In this document: positions 34,167 to 43,520 of the stretch, piece by piece | Layout of the letters: each line of letters begins with the position of its first letter | Numbering within the stretch: position 1 is the first letter of the stretch | Assembly: GCF_018614575.1 (NCBI RefSeq) | Contig: NZ_JAGGOJ010000010.1 | Coordinates: 186,001-250,000, forward strand | Source: Streptomyces sp. ISL-10 | GTDB lineage: Bacteria > Actinomycetota > Actinomycetes > Streptomycetales > Streptomycetaceae | Direction of reading: 5' to 3' | Length of the DNA stretch: 64,000 bases | The notes under the pieces: generated by a model | Told to the model about the DNA's origin: nothing | The model's database searches: none | Seen by the model: the letters and a program-made list of their open reading frames with translations, nothing else | Position numbers and translations under genes: made by a program

Positions 34167-35288
34167 TCACAACGCCGTGGTCTCGGAGATGATCAGGTCG
34201 GTCACCGCCTTCAGGCCGCCCTGGGACAGGGCGCGCCGCTGCCGGTCGGCCGGCGTGCCCTGTTGGAGCAGCCGGTGCACGAGGGAGACGACCTCCCGTG
34301 TGTCCCCCGCCGCGTCCAGCGCCGGAGTGATGTGCTCCATCAGCTGCGCCACGACGTCACCGGCGCTGCGGCGCTCACCGGTCGTGGTGATCAGGCTGCC
34401 GCCGAGACCGTGGCGGGCGGCCTGCCAGTTCGCGGCCTGCAACACCTCCGGAGCGATGGAGGGCACGGGCACGGCCGCATCGGCCTCGCGGATGGCCGTC
34501 ATGACCAGTGCCCGGACGATGCCGGCGAACATGACCGCTTCGTCGGCGCGCAACTGCACGTCGGGGCAGCGCACTTCGACGGTCGGGAAGCGGTCGGACA
34601 GCCGGGCCTGCCAGTACAGCTGCCCGGTGTCGCGGATGATGGCGGTGTCCAGCAGCGTCTCGACCCGCTCGTTGTGGTCCACGAGGTCCCGGAAGGCGGG
34701 CGGTGGCCCGCTGACCGGCCAGCGCCCGAAGATCACGGTGCGCCAGCTGGCGAACCCGGTGTCGTGCCCCTCCCACAACGGCGAGTTCGCGGACATGGCG
34801 ACTAGGACCGGCAGCCAGCCGCGCAGGCGGTTCAGGACGGCTACGCCGGCTTCGGGGCACGGCACTGAGGTGTGGATGTGCAAGCCGTTGACGAGCTGCT
34901 CGGCGACCAGCTGCGGGGCCTGGATCTGTAGTGCGCGGTACCTCGACTGCTCCGTCACCAGGGCCGTTCCGTGACCTCTCAGGGGTGGTGTGCCGCACGC
35001 GGCCAGCCGGCATCCGTTCGCCTCCGCGGCAGCACCGACGGCATGCCGCAGCCGCAGGAGGTGTCCCCCGGCCTCCTTCAGCTCGGTGCAGATCGTGGTC
35101 GCGACCTCGACCTGCACCTGCAACAGCTCCGACTGCAGCTCCTTCGCGTCCACGAGCGGGACGAGTCCGGCCGCTGCCCGCACTTGTTCCGCCAGCGGTA
35201 CGGGCACCCCCGTGTCCGGATCGAGCAGCAGGTACTCCTCTTCCAGCCCCAGGGTGACCGGCTCCACACAGCCCTCGCAGCGTCGCAT
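34167..35288 (-). CDS. YbdK-type carboxylate-amine ligase (GCS2 family)
   Basis: A 373-residue GCS2-family ligase. It has [20 protein letters not shown] (N-terminal catalytic Glu cluster, about residues 12-31), [40 protein letters not shown], and [20 protein letters not shown] toward the C-terminus. These enzymes activate a carboxylate with ATP and join it to an amine, like glutamate-cysteine ligase, and lie outside the major pathway in most bacteria. The gene is monocistronic; substrates are unknown. Confidence 0.9.
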   Translation of the reverse strand: MRRCEGCVEPVTLGLEEEYLLLDPDTGVPVPLAEQVRAAAGLVPLVDAKELQSELLQVQVEVATTICTELKEAGGHLLRLRHAVGAAAEANGCRLAACGTPPLRGHGTALVTEQSRYRALQIQAPQLVAEQLVNGLHIHTSVPCPEAGVAVLNRLRGWLPVLVAMSANSPLWEGHDTGFASWRTVIFGRWPVSGPPPAFRDLVDHNERVETLLDTAIIRDTGQLYWQARLSDRFPTVEVRCPDVQLRADEAVMFAGIVRALVMTAIREADAAVPVPSIAPEVLQAANWQAARHGLGGSLITTTGERRSAGDVVAQLMEHITPALDAAGDTREVVSLVHRLLQQGTPADRQRRALSQGGLKAVTDLIISETTAL

Positions 35289-36064
35289 CGTCGGACGTCA
35301 GGGTGGTCGCACTCTGACGCGGGTGGCGCCCGGGAGACAGCCGGCAGCCGTGATCGAGTGTCGTGGGTGGGCACGTGCGATTGGCGCAGAAGCACCGGTG
35401 GCTTCGCCCGAAAGGCGGCGGTGACGTCCCGGAGCGCCGAGACCGCATTGCCGTCACCGTGCTGCCGGTTCTCTGCTCAGCGCCGGGCGGGTCGGGTCCG
35501 CGGGCGCACCGGAAGCCCGTGGGGCCACTGGAGCCGTTCGCCTCGCAGGCCGTCCGGGCAGCGACCCCTCACCGGTTGCGGTAGGACCTGTGGCACATGG
35601 GGACCCGCCCGCGGATGACCTTCGCGCCGCCGGTGGCGGGCCGCCGGGTTGGTCAGGGTGCACCTGGCGCTGAGCGCCGGACCGCACGAGTGCCCCGGCG
35701 GAACATCGGCCTCGCCATCGCGTTACGCGCCCTTCCCGTGCTGAGGTGTGCGGGTTGGACTCGCGCCCAGGCTCCCGAACGTCGCCGGGTTGCGAACCTG
35801 CGCACCGACAACGGTGCCACTGTCGACCGCAGCGGCCGCGAAGCCCCTGTTGCTTCCTTCCTTTCACGGCAGCAGGAAAGATCAATGTCAGTGGCCTCTG
35901 AGACCTCTGATCTCACTCCCGCCCTGACGAGAGCCGTGGGAGCTGATCTGTCGCCACCTGAACATGACGGAGAGCCAACTTGACCAGGTAGGGGCGCCAT
36001 CGGGAGCGTGGGGCGAAATTCCCGTAGCGCCCGTCTGTCAGTGCCGGATGCAAGACTGCCCAGC
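35289..36064. other. Intergenic, no clear gene
   Basis: A 776-bp stretch. A 32-codon plus-strand ORF at 35885-35983 (MSVASETSDLTPALTRAVGA) follows a weak AGGAAAG site and could be a leader or small peptide, but nothing supports it beyond that. Other frames are shadows without similarity. Confidence 0.3.
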
Positions 36065-36664
36065 GTGATCGAACCGAACCCGAAGGCGGACCTTCTCCGC
36101 TACCTGCAAGACGCTCGTGAAGCCCTGCTGTGGAAGCTCGACGGGCTCTCGGAATACGACATCCGCCGCCCTCTGACGCCCACCGGCACCAACTTGTTGG
36201 GGGTGGTCAAGCACAGCGCCGGTGTGGAGTTGGGGTACTTCGGCGACACGTTCGGCCGGCCGTTCTTCGGCGAGGAGCCGCCGCCCTGGTGGTACACGGA
36301 GGACGCCGAACCCAACGCGGACATGTGGGCGACCGCGGACGAGTCACGCGAAGAGATCGTCGGGCTGTATCGCCAGGCATGGGAGCACTCGAACCACACG
36401 ATCGCGACGCTGGCGCTTGATGCCATCGGTCATGTCCCGTGGTGGCCGGAGGAACGACGAGAGACGACACTGCACCATGTCCTGGTACGTGTGATCGCCG
36501 ATGCCAACCGGCACGCCGGCCACGCCGATATCGTGCGAGAGCTCATCGACGGGGCGGTCGGGTGGGTGAAGGGCAACGACAGCATGCCGCCGGGCGAACA
36601 GGCATGGTGGGAGGCCCACCGGCGTCGACTGGAACGCGTGGCGCGGGAAGCCGGCAACGGCTGA
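36065..36664 (+). CDS. DinB-family protein
   Basis: A 199-residue four-helix DinB/MST-like protein: KADLLRYLQDAREALLWKLD, LLGVVKHSAGVELGYFGDTF (first His), and VLVRVIADANRHAGHADIVR with the HAGHAD motif (metal-binding His-x-x-His). These are thiol- or damage-related enzymes such as mycothiol S-transferases and DinB-like metalloproteins. The GTG at 36065 (VIEPNPKADLL) is preferred; the frame opens at 36008. Confidence 0.88.
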   Translation: MIEPNPKADLLRYLQDAREALLWKLDGLSEYDIRRPLTPTGTNLLGVVKHSAGVELGYFGDTFGRPFFGEEPPPWWYTEDAEPNADMWATADESREEIVGLYRQAWEHSNHTIATLALDAIGHVPWWPEERRETTLHHVLVRVIADANRHAGHADIVRELIDGAVGWVKGNDSMPPGEQAWWEAHRRRLERVAREAGNG

Positions 36665-36884
36665 CCCCTCTGTCGCTGCCGGCTCCTCCGGGTTCGGGTC
36701 GGACGGTCCTCTGGTGGCGTCGGCCACTACTCCCCAGTGGTGCCGCTCAACTGGCCTCGGCCCGTTCGGCCTGCGCCTGAGCGCCCTCGCGCCTGGGCGG
36801 CAGGAGAACGCCTCCACGCCCGCCGGATCCGGCCCCGCGGGAGCCCGCCCAGGCGTGCACGTGGCCTTCGAGAAAGGCCACCCT

Positions 36885-37490
36885 TCAGGGAGCACTGAGC
36901 GGTTCGAGTCCGAGGGTCCGGTTGAGCCGTTCCTCCACCGCACTGAGGCCCTTGATGCCTTTGGCGAGTTCCTTCCAGCCCCGGTCCATCTGCCTGGCCT
37001 TCTCGGTGCTCTGGCTGCTCTCGCCCGTGTCGAGCCGCGTCGCGTCGTAGACGGCGCCGCCACCCTCGTTGATGTGCTTGAGCGCGGTCGACCAGGCGGC
37101 CTGGGTCTTCGGGTCGGGGATCGGAGGGTACTCCTGGGCCTCCTTGACGTCGTCGAAGAACCAGGTGAAGTCAATGACCCACATGTCCTGGTCGTGGTGG
37201 GAGTAGACCTCCTCGGCCTGGCGGCGCACGCCGGTGATCTGCTCCTCGCCTCCCGACTCGTACCAGAGCTCAACGTTGGCTGCGGTCTGTGCGGAAGTGG
37301 TGGCGGACGGGTAGTACGTCGGCGGAGTGCTCTCCGTCGGCGTCAGCAGGTCGGTGATCGCCGTGGTGGTGTCCGCGGGTGTCGGTTCAGTGGCCGGTGC
37401 CACGCCAGGAGCGGTGGAACAGGCGGCCAGGTTCACGGCGGCTGTGAGCGCGGTGAACGCCAAGGCGAGGTGACGTGCCGGTTGCTTCAT
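36885..37490 (-). CDS. Lipoprotein of unknown function
   Basis: A 201-residue predicted lipoprotein: signal MKQPARHLALAFTALTAAVN and lipobox NLAAC, then a Thr/Pro-rich spacer (TPADTTTAITDLLTPTESTP) and a folded domain (ANVELWYESGGEEQITGVRR ... WFFDDVKEAQEYPPIPDPKT ... LNRTLGLEPLSAP). GAAGGA precedes ATG 37490. No family is recognised. It is exported and anchored to the membrane. The remnant of an M20 peptidase lies immediately upstream on the same strand. Confidence 0.78.
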   Translation of the reverse strand: MKQPARHLALAFTALTAAVNLAACSTAPGVAPATEPTPADTTTAITDLLTPTESTPPTYYPSATTSAQTAANVELWYESGGEEQITGVRRQAEEVYSHHDQDMWVIDFTWFFDDVKEAQEYPPIPDPKTQAAWSTALKHINEGGGAVYDATRLDTGESSQSTEKARQMDRGWKELAKGIKGLSAVEERLNRTLGLEPLSAP

Positions 37491-38110
37491 CGCGCGGTCC
37501 TTCGCATCGGTTCGACCGGCAGAGGGACGCGGTGGACCATCGGCCCGACCTCCGCATACTCGGTGTCCGCCCGGGTTCCACCATCCACGGTGCCCAGGCC
37601 GTCCAGGGTCAGGCGGCCCGTCGCCGCGATGTTGCCGTCCGGGGCGCCCGACAGCGGCTGCGGTCAGGGGCCCCTGGCCCAGTGCTGAGGCGACGCGGGA
37701 GACGACCGCAAACAGGTCGGCGCTGGACTCCGGTTGCCTGGAAGATCGCCCGGGGCCGCTCAGGACCTCCAGCCGGGCACCGGGCGTTCGTGGGGTCAGC
37801 TCTCGTACGAGCCCGTCGATCCGGTCCTGTGCCGCCGCGGGGGGTACGCGTACGTCCGCCGACGCCCTCGCCATCGCTGGCACCGTGTCGCGCGCGCTGC
37901 CGTCGATCGTGATCGTCTCCGGCTGGACTCTCAGCAGCCTCGTACCGAGGGTGCCGACCACCTCGGCACTGTGCGCCACCGCGGAGTGGTTGCCCGAGAA
38001 GGACTCGCACCGGACAAGCTCCTCCGGATCGGCGAGCATCACAGGCAACTGGCGCGCGGCCCCCCGGCTCACTGATCCCACCGGTCCCACCGCTTTCCAC
38101 CCCGTCGCCA
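37491..38110 (-). pseudogene. M20 peptidase, rearranged fragment
   Basis: On the minus strand one frame reads PEELVRCESFSGNHSAVAHS and EVVGTLGTRLLRVQPETITI, the N-terminal part of an M20/ArgE/DapE-type peptidase. It then jumps to SARDTVPAMARASADVRVPP and QDRIDGLVRELTPRTPGARL, the dimerisation domain of the same family, and then VASALGQGPLTAAAVG. The Zn-binding core in between is deleted. After VG the frame is shifted, and the natural ending is in another frame. It cannot be a working peptidase. Confidence 0.6.
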
Positions 38111-38313
38111 CATCACACCTCTCCCCTCGGATCGCACGTGTCAGTGAAGCGGCCGCGTGCCTTCCTCCTCCACAGCGCCGCCGCCGCACGGACGACGCTA
38201 GGGCGCGGCAAGGGATGTCACCAGCGACTGGATTGCATGGGATCTATGCACCGCAGGCATATGTTGGGGACGAACTCCAGGACCGGACGAAGGTCTGGCG
38301 GCGGGAGGAACGT

Positions 38314-38470
38314 GTATGAGAACGACGCGCTGCGGCGGCTCGTGGCCCTTGCCGAGACCGGGGCGTTCACCAAAGCGGCGGTCCGGCTCAGCTCCACCCA
38401 GCCCGCGGTGTCCCGCCGGATCACCAGTTCAAGGAACTGGAGCGACTTGAGCGCGCGGTCCTGAACGACA
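38314..38470 (+). pseudogene. LysR-family regulator, N-terminal fragment
   Basis: MYENDALRRLVALAETGAFT then KAAVRLSSTQPAVSRRITSS is a LysR DNA-binding helix-turn-helix. The expected FEELERAV continuation is present in the next frame as QFKELERLERAV, followed by an unrelated stop-bearing sequence. The effector domain is missing. Confidence 0.6.
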
Positions 38471-38636
38471 CCGCCTTGCTCGCCTCCGCCCTCCGGCCGT
38501 GCCTCATGCCGGCTGGCTGCGCCACCACGGGGAACTGCGTGCCTGGGCAAGGAAGGAACTCGAAGTGAGCGAGGAGGAAGTGCAACTCTGGCCGAAATCA
38601 AGGCTCCTCATCCCCATGGCCGGCGTGTCGGATCCG

Positions 38637-39548
38637 TCAAGAACCCCAGTCCACCCGACGGCCGTCCCGCCGGAAGGACTCCTCGACGCCCGCCCAGTCC
38701 TCCACCCATTCACCGATGCAGTTGATCTCCATGCCGGGATCGTCGGCGACACGGATCATGACGCCGACAGCTTCCGCCCGCTCCTCGGGGCTCACGGCGA
38801 GATCGGCCAACTTGTCGACCCGGATGTAGCGCCCGGCATCGTCACCCGAGGCAACTCGTCCCACAACCCCGTAGTGCCGCGTGGCCCCCGCGTACGCCGC
38901 GATCACCTCCGAACGGTCGGGAACCGCTGTCACACGCAGCTCTGACGACGGGCCGACTGCGTCGGTGCCGCCGCGTTCGGCTACGGCGGCCTGGAGATAG
39001 GAGCGTCCGAGTCCGGCAGCAGCCATCCGCAGCGCGGGCAGGTGTGCGGCCGGCTCTTCGTCCGCCCAGGACAGCACGGTCGCCACGTCCTGATTCTGCG
39101 TCTCGTCCTCTCGCGCCAGCAGGTCCGTCTCGCATCGCCGCCCCAGTTCACGGGCGAAGTCCCGGGCAAAGGAGGAGGTGGCAGCCGCGCCCTGGGGGCT
39201 GCCACTGATGAGCATGGCCACTCCGGCCAGGAGCAGCCTCGCCCCGATGCGTACGAGAGCGTCTCCGCCGGCGCTGTGCGCTTCCGGTCCGATGTCGGGA
39301 AGTTCTGTCAGGCTGTGATGCAGTTGGCTCGCCCTGTCCGCGTCGATGGGTCCGGCCTCCCACAGTGCCTCCAGCGCTTGGAGGTAGACCTCACGGTCCC
39401 CTTCTCTGCCGTCCTCTGTCAGCGCCCAGAAGAGGACGCCGGACGTGCGCTCGGCACAGGCGGCCGCGAACGCCCTGGCCTGATCGAACGAGGCCATGAA
39501 GGCAATGCCCCGTACGCTTTCCAAGATCTTCACGCGGTTCCACTCCAA
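38637..39548 (-). CDS. Candidate immunity or accessory protein for the Hint-deaminase toxin
   Basis: A 303-residue soluble protein, no signal peptide: FDQARAFAAACAERTSGVLF, LTELPDIGPEAHSAGGDALV, LGRSYLQAAVAERGGTDAVG, VRKVDKLADL-like IRVDKLADLAVSPEE, and an acidic tail (MEINCIGEWVEDWAGVEESF). I recognise no domain. It is the next gene on the same strand, 69 bases after the stop of the 722-residue polymorphic toxin, which is where immunity genes sit. Acidic cytoplasmic immunity proteins are usual for nucleic-acid deaminase toxins, but this is placement evidence only. Start ATG 39548; ATG 39497 is an alternative. Confidence 0.45.
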   Translation of the reverse strand: MEWNRVKILESVRGIAFMASFDQARAFAAACAERTSGVLFWALTEDGREGDREVYLQALEALWEAGPIDADRASQLHHSLTELPDIGPEAHSAGGDALVRIGARLLLAGVAMLISGSPQGAAATSSFARDFARELGRRCETDLLAREDETQNQDVATVLSWADEEPAAHLPALRMAAAGLGRSYLQAAVAERGGTDAVGPSSELRVTAVPDRSEVIAAYAGATRHYGVVGRVASGDDAGRYIRVDKLADLAVSPEERAEAVGVMIRVADDPGMEINCIGEWVEDWAGVEESFRRDGRRVDWGS

Positions 39549-39617
39549 CCGTTTCCACAGCGCGCCCGGGAGCCCGCCCAGGCTCCCGGGGCACCGATCA
39601 TGCAGTAAGGAGGCGGT

Positions 39618-41786
39618 CTACGGCCACCAGAAGGTCCTGTACTTGCGATCTCCTCTGCCGGTGACCTGCCCGCTCACCACACCTCCCGAGCGCTTGATCA
39701 GATCGCCGCAGATCTCGGGGCAGACTTCCCTGGAGGCCCCGCCCGCGATGGGTTCGCCCCCCAGCTCGTCGATGTACAGCAGGGCGTTCTGCTCGGCGTG
39801 CGTGGTTCCGACCTTGTTGGCGGGTACGAAGATGTCGCCGCGCTTCTCTGCCGCGACGGCCTGCGCCGGGCTGAGTCCGTCGCCGCTGCCGGCCACCACA
39901 TTCCGCTCGAACCATTTCCCGGGCCGGCCGGGGAAGGGAAGCCGCGCCCGGATCACCGCGGTCGTCTTCGTCCTCTCGGCCCACTTCACCGCCTCCTCGA
40001 TCTGATCGGCCGTCTTCCCCTTGGCCTTCTCCAGGGCGCGTACCTCGCGGAGGTATTGGTCCTGGTAGTCACGAGCGTCCCGTGCCCGGTCCTCCGCCAG
40101 TTGCTTGAGCTGCCTGGGCGTTCGGCTGACCGACTCGTCACAACCGCCGTCATTGTGGACCAGTACTGGTGTGCCACCCGCAAGCACGTAGTACGTGTGC
40201 AGGTCCGCCACGGTGAGGTTGTGCACGGTGGTCGGCCGCGTCCGGTGCTGAACCGCGCTGATCTGCACATGAGTGCCGGCGCTTGTGCGCAGCCACTGCC
40301 CCGGCTGCAGAGCGGCAGCGTCGGTCCATTCGCCCAGCCGGGGTACCCAGAAGGGGTGGCCCGCGGTCGCCGTGACGGTGCCTCGGGTGTCGTTGCCGGT
40401 CACGGTGACGTCGACCAGGGTCTTGTCCCCCGTGCCACGGATCTCTCGCGTGACCGGTTGGGCTGCCGTTTCCCCGCTTTCGGGGTCGGTGGCCAACACG
40501 AGATCACCAACACGTACATCCTCGATGTCCCGCACGGTGCCGTCGGCCAGGAGGACGGGAGTACCGGGGGCAAAGCTGTTGGGTACCCGGCAGCTCGTGT
40601 CTTTGACGGTCCTCACTTCGTCGATGACGACGTTCTCGCCGTCGACGGTGGCCGTGGCCTGCCCACCCTGCGCGATGGCCTTGTCGAAAGCCTTCCGCCC
40701 CGGGTCGTGGGAGGCCCCGGGTGTCCGGATCCGCACCGCCGCGTAGTTACCGTTGGGCTTGGCAACGAGGCCGTCGTAGGTGTTGGAGAGGTTGAGCCGC
40801 GCGGCCTCGGAAGCGGGCAGTCTGGACACCGCGTCGGGTGACAGGTGTGCCGTGACCGGCCGCTCGTCGATCTTGACATCGTGTTTCTTCGCATACGCGT
40901 CGAGCCAGGCCGTCTGCTGGGTCCTTGACAGACTGTCGCCGCCGTCGGCCGGCGGCCCCGCTGCGCTCTGGCCGACGTGGTCCGGTGGGCGAACCGCATC
41001 ACCACCCTGTGCCATGGAAGTCGCGGCGACCGGTGGGTTGTCGGCGAGGCTCTGGAGAAGCGAGGCCATCTCCCGGAGCAGCTGCTGACGCCGGTTGTTC
41101 AGCCGTTGCTTGTCGCTCTTCAACTGGTTGACGCGCTCGTTGTGCGCGTTCATGTCGGCGGCGAGCTGGGACTTCTCGGCTTCGAGCTTCGCCTTGTCGG
41201 CGTCGAGCTTCGACTTCTGGGCCTTGATCGAGCCCAACTCGTTCCGGAGCCTCGCCCGCTCGGCGTCGAGTCGAGCCTTCTCGGCGGCGTACGCGTTGTA
41301 CTGTGCGGCTTGCTCGGGCAGCCGGAAGCGATTCGGCTTGGCGTTGTGGGCCGAAACCCTGGCTTGGTAGCTGTCAATCCGGGTGTTGTGGGCGATGATT
41401 CTGTTGCCGCAGCGGGCGTCCTCCTTGTTGTAGGCGTCGGCGTGTGCGTTGAATGCGACACTGCGCTTGGCGAGTGACTCCTTCGCCGCCGTCAGCGCGT
41501 CCTCGCGGCGGGGCAGCGACGCGATCTCTTGGGCGAATGAGGCGATCCGAGCATTCAGGCCAACGGGGTAGTTGCTGCCCGGCCTGAGCGGATCGGGCGT
41601 GGCGGCGCCGGCGGACTGCGCAACGGCAGACGGATCGAGTCTGACGGTCGCGGAGTTCGCGCTCGCCTCCGCTCCCGTGTTGAGCACCGGTACCAGCGTC
41701 GAGACAATGATCAGGAAGATGAGGCGCCGCACGGCAATCGGAGCGCGGAGGGCCGTTTTCAGAGCGGTCTTGTTGATCACGGTCAT
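39618..41786 (-). CDS. Polymorphic toxin: membrane/signal segment, coiled coil, Hint domain, deaminase-like C-terminus
   Basis: A 722-residue protein. Residues 18-41 are a hydrophobic export or anchor segment. Residues about 95-245 are a coiled coil rich in Lys/Glu/Asp (KARLDAERARLRNELGSIKA, KSKLDADKAKLEAEKSQLAA). Residues about 403-545 form a Hint (intein-like autoprocessing) domain: NSFAPGTPVLLADGTVRDIE, VRVGDLVLATDPESGETA, TATAGHPFWVP, LHTYYVLAGGTPVLVHN. Residues about 585-722 are a deaminase-like toxin module: H663-A664-E665 in TTHAEQNALLY and CPEIC (C689, C693), the zinc-binding pattern of nucleic-acid or YwqJ-like deaminases. Its start overlaps the stop of the PknH-like gene (ATGA). Hint domains in such toxins usually release the C-terminal toxin. 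Target and export route are unknown. Confidence 0.82.
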   Translation of the reverse strand: MTVINKTALKTALRAPIAVRRLIFLIIVSTLVPVLNTGAEASANSATVRLDPSAVAQSAGAATPDPLRPGSNYPVGLNARIASFAQEIASLPRREDALTAAKESLAKRSVAFNAHADAYNKEDARCGNRIIAHNTRIDSYQARVSAHNAKPNRFRLPEQAAQYNAYAAEKARLDAERARLRNELGSIKAQKSKLDADKAKLEAEKSQLAADMNAHNERVNQLKSDKQRLNNRRQQLLREMASLLQSLADNPPVAATSMAQGGDAVRPPDHVGQSAAGPPADGGDSLSRTQQTAWLDAYAKKHDVKIDERPVTAHLSPDAVSRLPASEAARLNLSNTYDGLVAKPNGNYAAVRIRTPGASHDPGRKAFDKAIAQGGQATATVDGENVVIDEVRTVKDTSCRVPNSFAPGTPVLLADGTVRDIEDVRVGDLVLATDPESGETAAQPVTREIRGTGDKTLVDVTVTGNDTRGTVTATAGHPFWVPRLGEWTDAAALQPGQWLRTSAGTHVQISAVQHRTRPTTVHNLTVADLHTYYVLAGGTPVLVHNDGGCDESVSRTPRQLKQLAEDRARDARDYQDQYLREVRALEKAKGKTADQIEEAVKWAERTKTTAVIRARLPFPGRPGKWFERNVVAGSGDGLSPAQAVAAEKRGDIFVPANKVGTTHAEQNALLYIDELGGEPIAGGASREVCPEICGDLIKRSGGVVSGQVTGRGDRKYRTFWWP

Positions 41787-42607
41787 CCGCTCGCTTTCGC
41801 GGCGAACCGGTCAGTGATCCTTGTGACGGCCGGCTTGCCGTTGCCCGCCCCGCAGACCGCCACTTGCAGGACGGTCCTGCCCTTCAACCTCGCCTGGCGG
41901 TGGCAAGCCCACCCGTCGCCCGCGACCTGCGCCGCCGTCCAACCGAGCGTCTCCGAGGTGGCGGTGTCGGTCGTGTAGGCCCACTTGGAGGTACGTCCGT
42001 CCTGGTCGGTCCTTATCGCGGACTGACATGATTCGAGACCGTCGCTCAGCGTGCGGAACACCGCTCCGGCCTTGTCGCTGTCGGAGTACACGCCGATGAC
42101 CTGGGTCACCGTGTAGTCACCCACGCCTGCGGAGTCCTGGTAGGTCGCCGACAGGAACGCGGTCCACTCGCGACCGTAGACCGCCTGGGTCGCCGGCCCC
42201 ACTGCCACGGCACAACTCGACGGATCGGCCTCGAGAGCACGAGGCGGCTCACTCGCTCCCGGGCCGGAGACCAGCGTGATCCCAGCCAGCTTGCTGACCT
42301 CGTCCGGGGTGAGGGCATCCGCCTGGACCGTTCCCTCGACCACGCGCAGGGGGATGGCCTTTGGCTGATCCGGCCGGGCCCACCAGCCGACGCCGGCCAA
42401 CACGAGGCAGATGACGACGGCGCCGGCCGATACCGCTCGCCGATGTCTCGGCAACAGACGGCGCAGCCGTCCGGGTGGTCCCGGCGGGAGCGGACGACCC
42501 GACGGCCCGCCTGACGCGCTGCTCGGGCCGGCCTGGCCGTGAGACGAGGCGGCAGCGTCGGCCGCCGCGCCGCGCCCGCCCAGGCCCCGACTGGAGTGGA
42601 CTGCCAC
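41783..42607 (-). CDS. Membrane-anchored extracellular sensor protein (PknH-like domain)
   Basis: A 274-residue protein. The N-terminus is a short Ser/Gly/Pro-rich cytoplasmic part, residues about 67-85 are one membrane helix (AVSAGAVVICLVLAGVGWWA), and the rest is an exported domain: PDEVSKLAGITLVSGPGASE, SCAVAVGPATQAVYGREWTA, YTVTQVIGVYSDSDKAGAVF, WACHRQARLKGRTVLQVAVC. The two cysteine pairs and the alternating pattern resemble the extracellular PknH/LpqQ-type sensor fold. GTG 42607 overlaps the TAG of the upstream gene (TAGTG), so the start is well supported. It is cotranslated with the toxin and probably works with it, for example as a surface partner. Confidence 0.75.
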   Translation of the reverse strand: MAVHSSRGLGGRGAAADAAASSHGQAGPSSASGGPSGRPLPPGPPGRLRRLLPRHRRAVSAGAVVICLVLAGVGWWARPDQPKAIPLRVVEGTVQADALTPDEVSKLAGITLVSGPGASEPPRALEADPSSCAVAVGPATQAVYGREWTAFLSATYQDSAGVGDYTVTQVIGVYSDSDKAGAVFRTLSDGLESCQSAIRTDQDGRTSKWAYTTDTATSETLGWTAAQVAGDGWACHRQARLKGRTVLQVAVCGAGNGKPAVTRITDRFAAKASG

Positions 42608-43092
42608 TAGTCGCCCCCTCCCCCGCCACACGAAGAGCCGCAGGAAGGAGTCGTACAGCCGCCTGGCTGGCCGGGCCGCGGCCGCCTGCACTTCGCCCCC
42701 GCCGGGACCAGTGCGCCCGTCGGCACCGTCCACAGTTCCTTGTCCGCGCTGAGCCCCGCCTCTTCGATCAGGGCCACGGTCCGCAGGTGCTCGTCCGGGG
42801 CATGGTCGGGGGTGTCCGGTCCGTCGGGACAGTGGTGTACGAAGCGTCCGAGCCGAGCGCACAACTCGGCATACTGTGCCGTGTGCAGGATGAGGGCGTG
42901 CCATCCCTCGTCGACCAGGCGCGAGGGCCGGATGGGTTTCGTCGGGAACTTCACGGCGGCCACGACGAACTTCAGGGCTTCTTCGACGAGGCGCCTGGCC
43001 GTGGGCTCGTCCATGCCGGGGTTGTTGTCCATGACCGTTGCGGTGACACTCCCGAACGCGTCAGGAGCGAGTAGGTCTCGTACATCGTGCAT
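42607..43092 (-). CDS. GRDP-like (glycine-rich domain-containing) protein
   Basis: A 161-residue protein: LLAPDAFGSVTATVMDNNPG, ARRLVEEALKFVVAAVKFPT, SRLVDEGWHALILHTAQYAE, ELCARLGRFVHHCPDGPD. The VDEGWHALILHTxxYAELC ... GRFVHH motif is that of GRDP-like (DUF1399-type) proteins, a fold used in many bacterial accessory loci. The C-terminus ends in a Cys/Gly-rich tail CTTPSCGSSCGGGGGD. ATG 43092. Its stop overlaps the start of the PknH-like gene. The operon position suggests a shared role with the toxin; no enzymatic activity is known to me. Confidence 0.75.
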   Translation of the reverse strand: MHDVRDLLAPDAFGSVTATVMDNNPGMDEPTARRLVEEALKFVVAAVKFPTKPIRPSRLVDEGWHALILHTAQYAELCARLGRFVHHCPDGPDTPDHAPDEHLRTVALIEEAGLSADKELWTVPTGALVPAGAKCRRPRPGQPGGCTTPSCGSSCGGGGGD

Positions 43093-43190
43093 GTGCGTGT
43101 CTTCCTTCCTGGTGTGATTCCTCTGGCACCCACCTCGGCCGTTTTCGACCTGCCAGGATCGATCCGGCCGGGCGGGGGGTCTCTGTCTCG

Positions 43191-43418
43191 TCAATGCCGG
43201 GAGGCGATGATCAGGAGCAGGACCACGATCCCCAGGGCGATCAGGCATCCGGAACCGCCCCCGGAGGACCCCTTGCGGAACTCGACCACCCCTCCGGGGA
43301 CGGTGTGTGGGTGGCATCGTGCGTAGTGGGTCTCGATCGCCTGTTGGCCCTGGGATTCGCTCCCCCAGGCGGTGCGGTGCCCGCACTCGCCGCACCGGTA
43401 TCGGTAGCTGTCGGCCAT
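43191..43418 (-). CDS. Small zinc-ribbon membrane protein
   Basis: A 75-residue protein: an N-terminal zinc-finger-like segment CGECGHRTAWGSESQGQQAI, THYARCHPH with Cys/His metal ligands, then a linker and one C-terminal membrane helix (SGCLIALGIVVLLLIIASRH). AGAAGGAGA precedes ATG 43418. It is the first gene of the putative toxin operon, 98 bases before the GRDP-like gene. Its topology puts the ribbon in the cytoplasm or the exterior (unclear). Function unknown. Confidence 0.7.
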   Translation of the reverse strand: MADSYRYRCGECGHRTAWGSESQGQQAIETHYARCHPHTVPGGVVEFRKGSSGGGSGCLIALGIVVLLLIIASRH

Positions 43419-43520
43419 GCCGGTCTCCTTCTGTGCTCGTGGGTTACGTGTGGCCGCTGACACGTCCTGTCGGACGCTAGGAGCGGTCGGTGAAATCGCC
43501 GTGAAACAACGGGCCGTACC

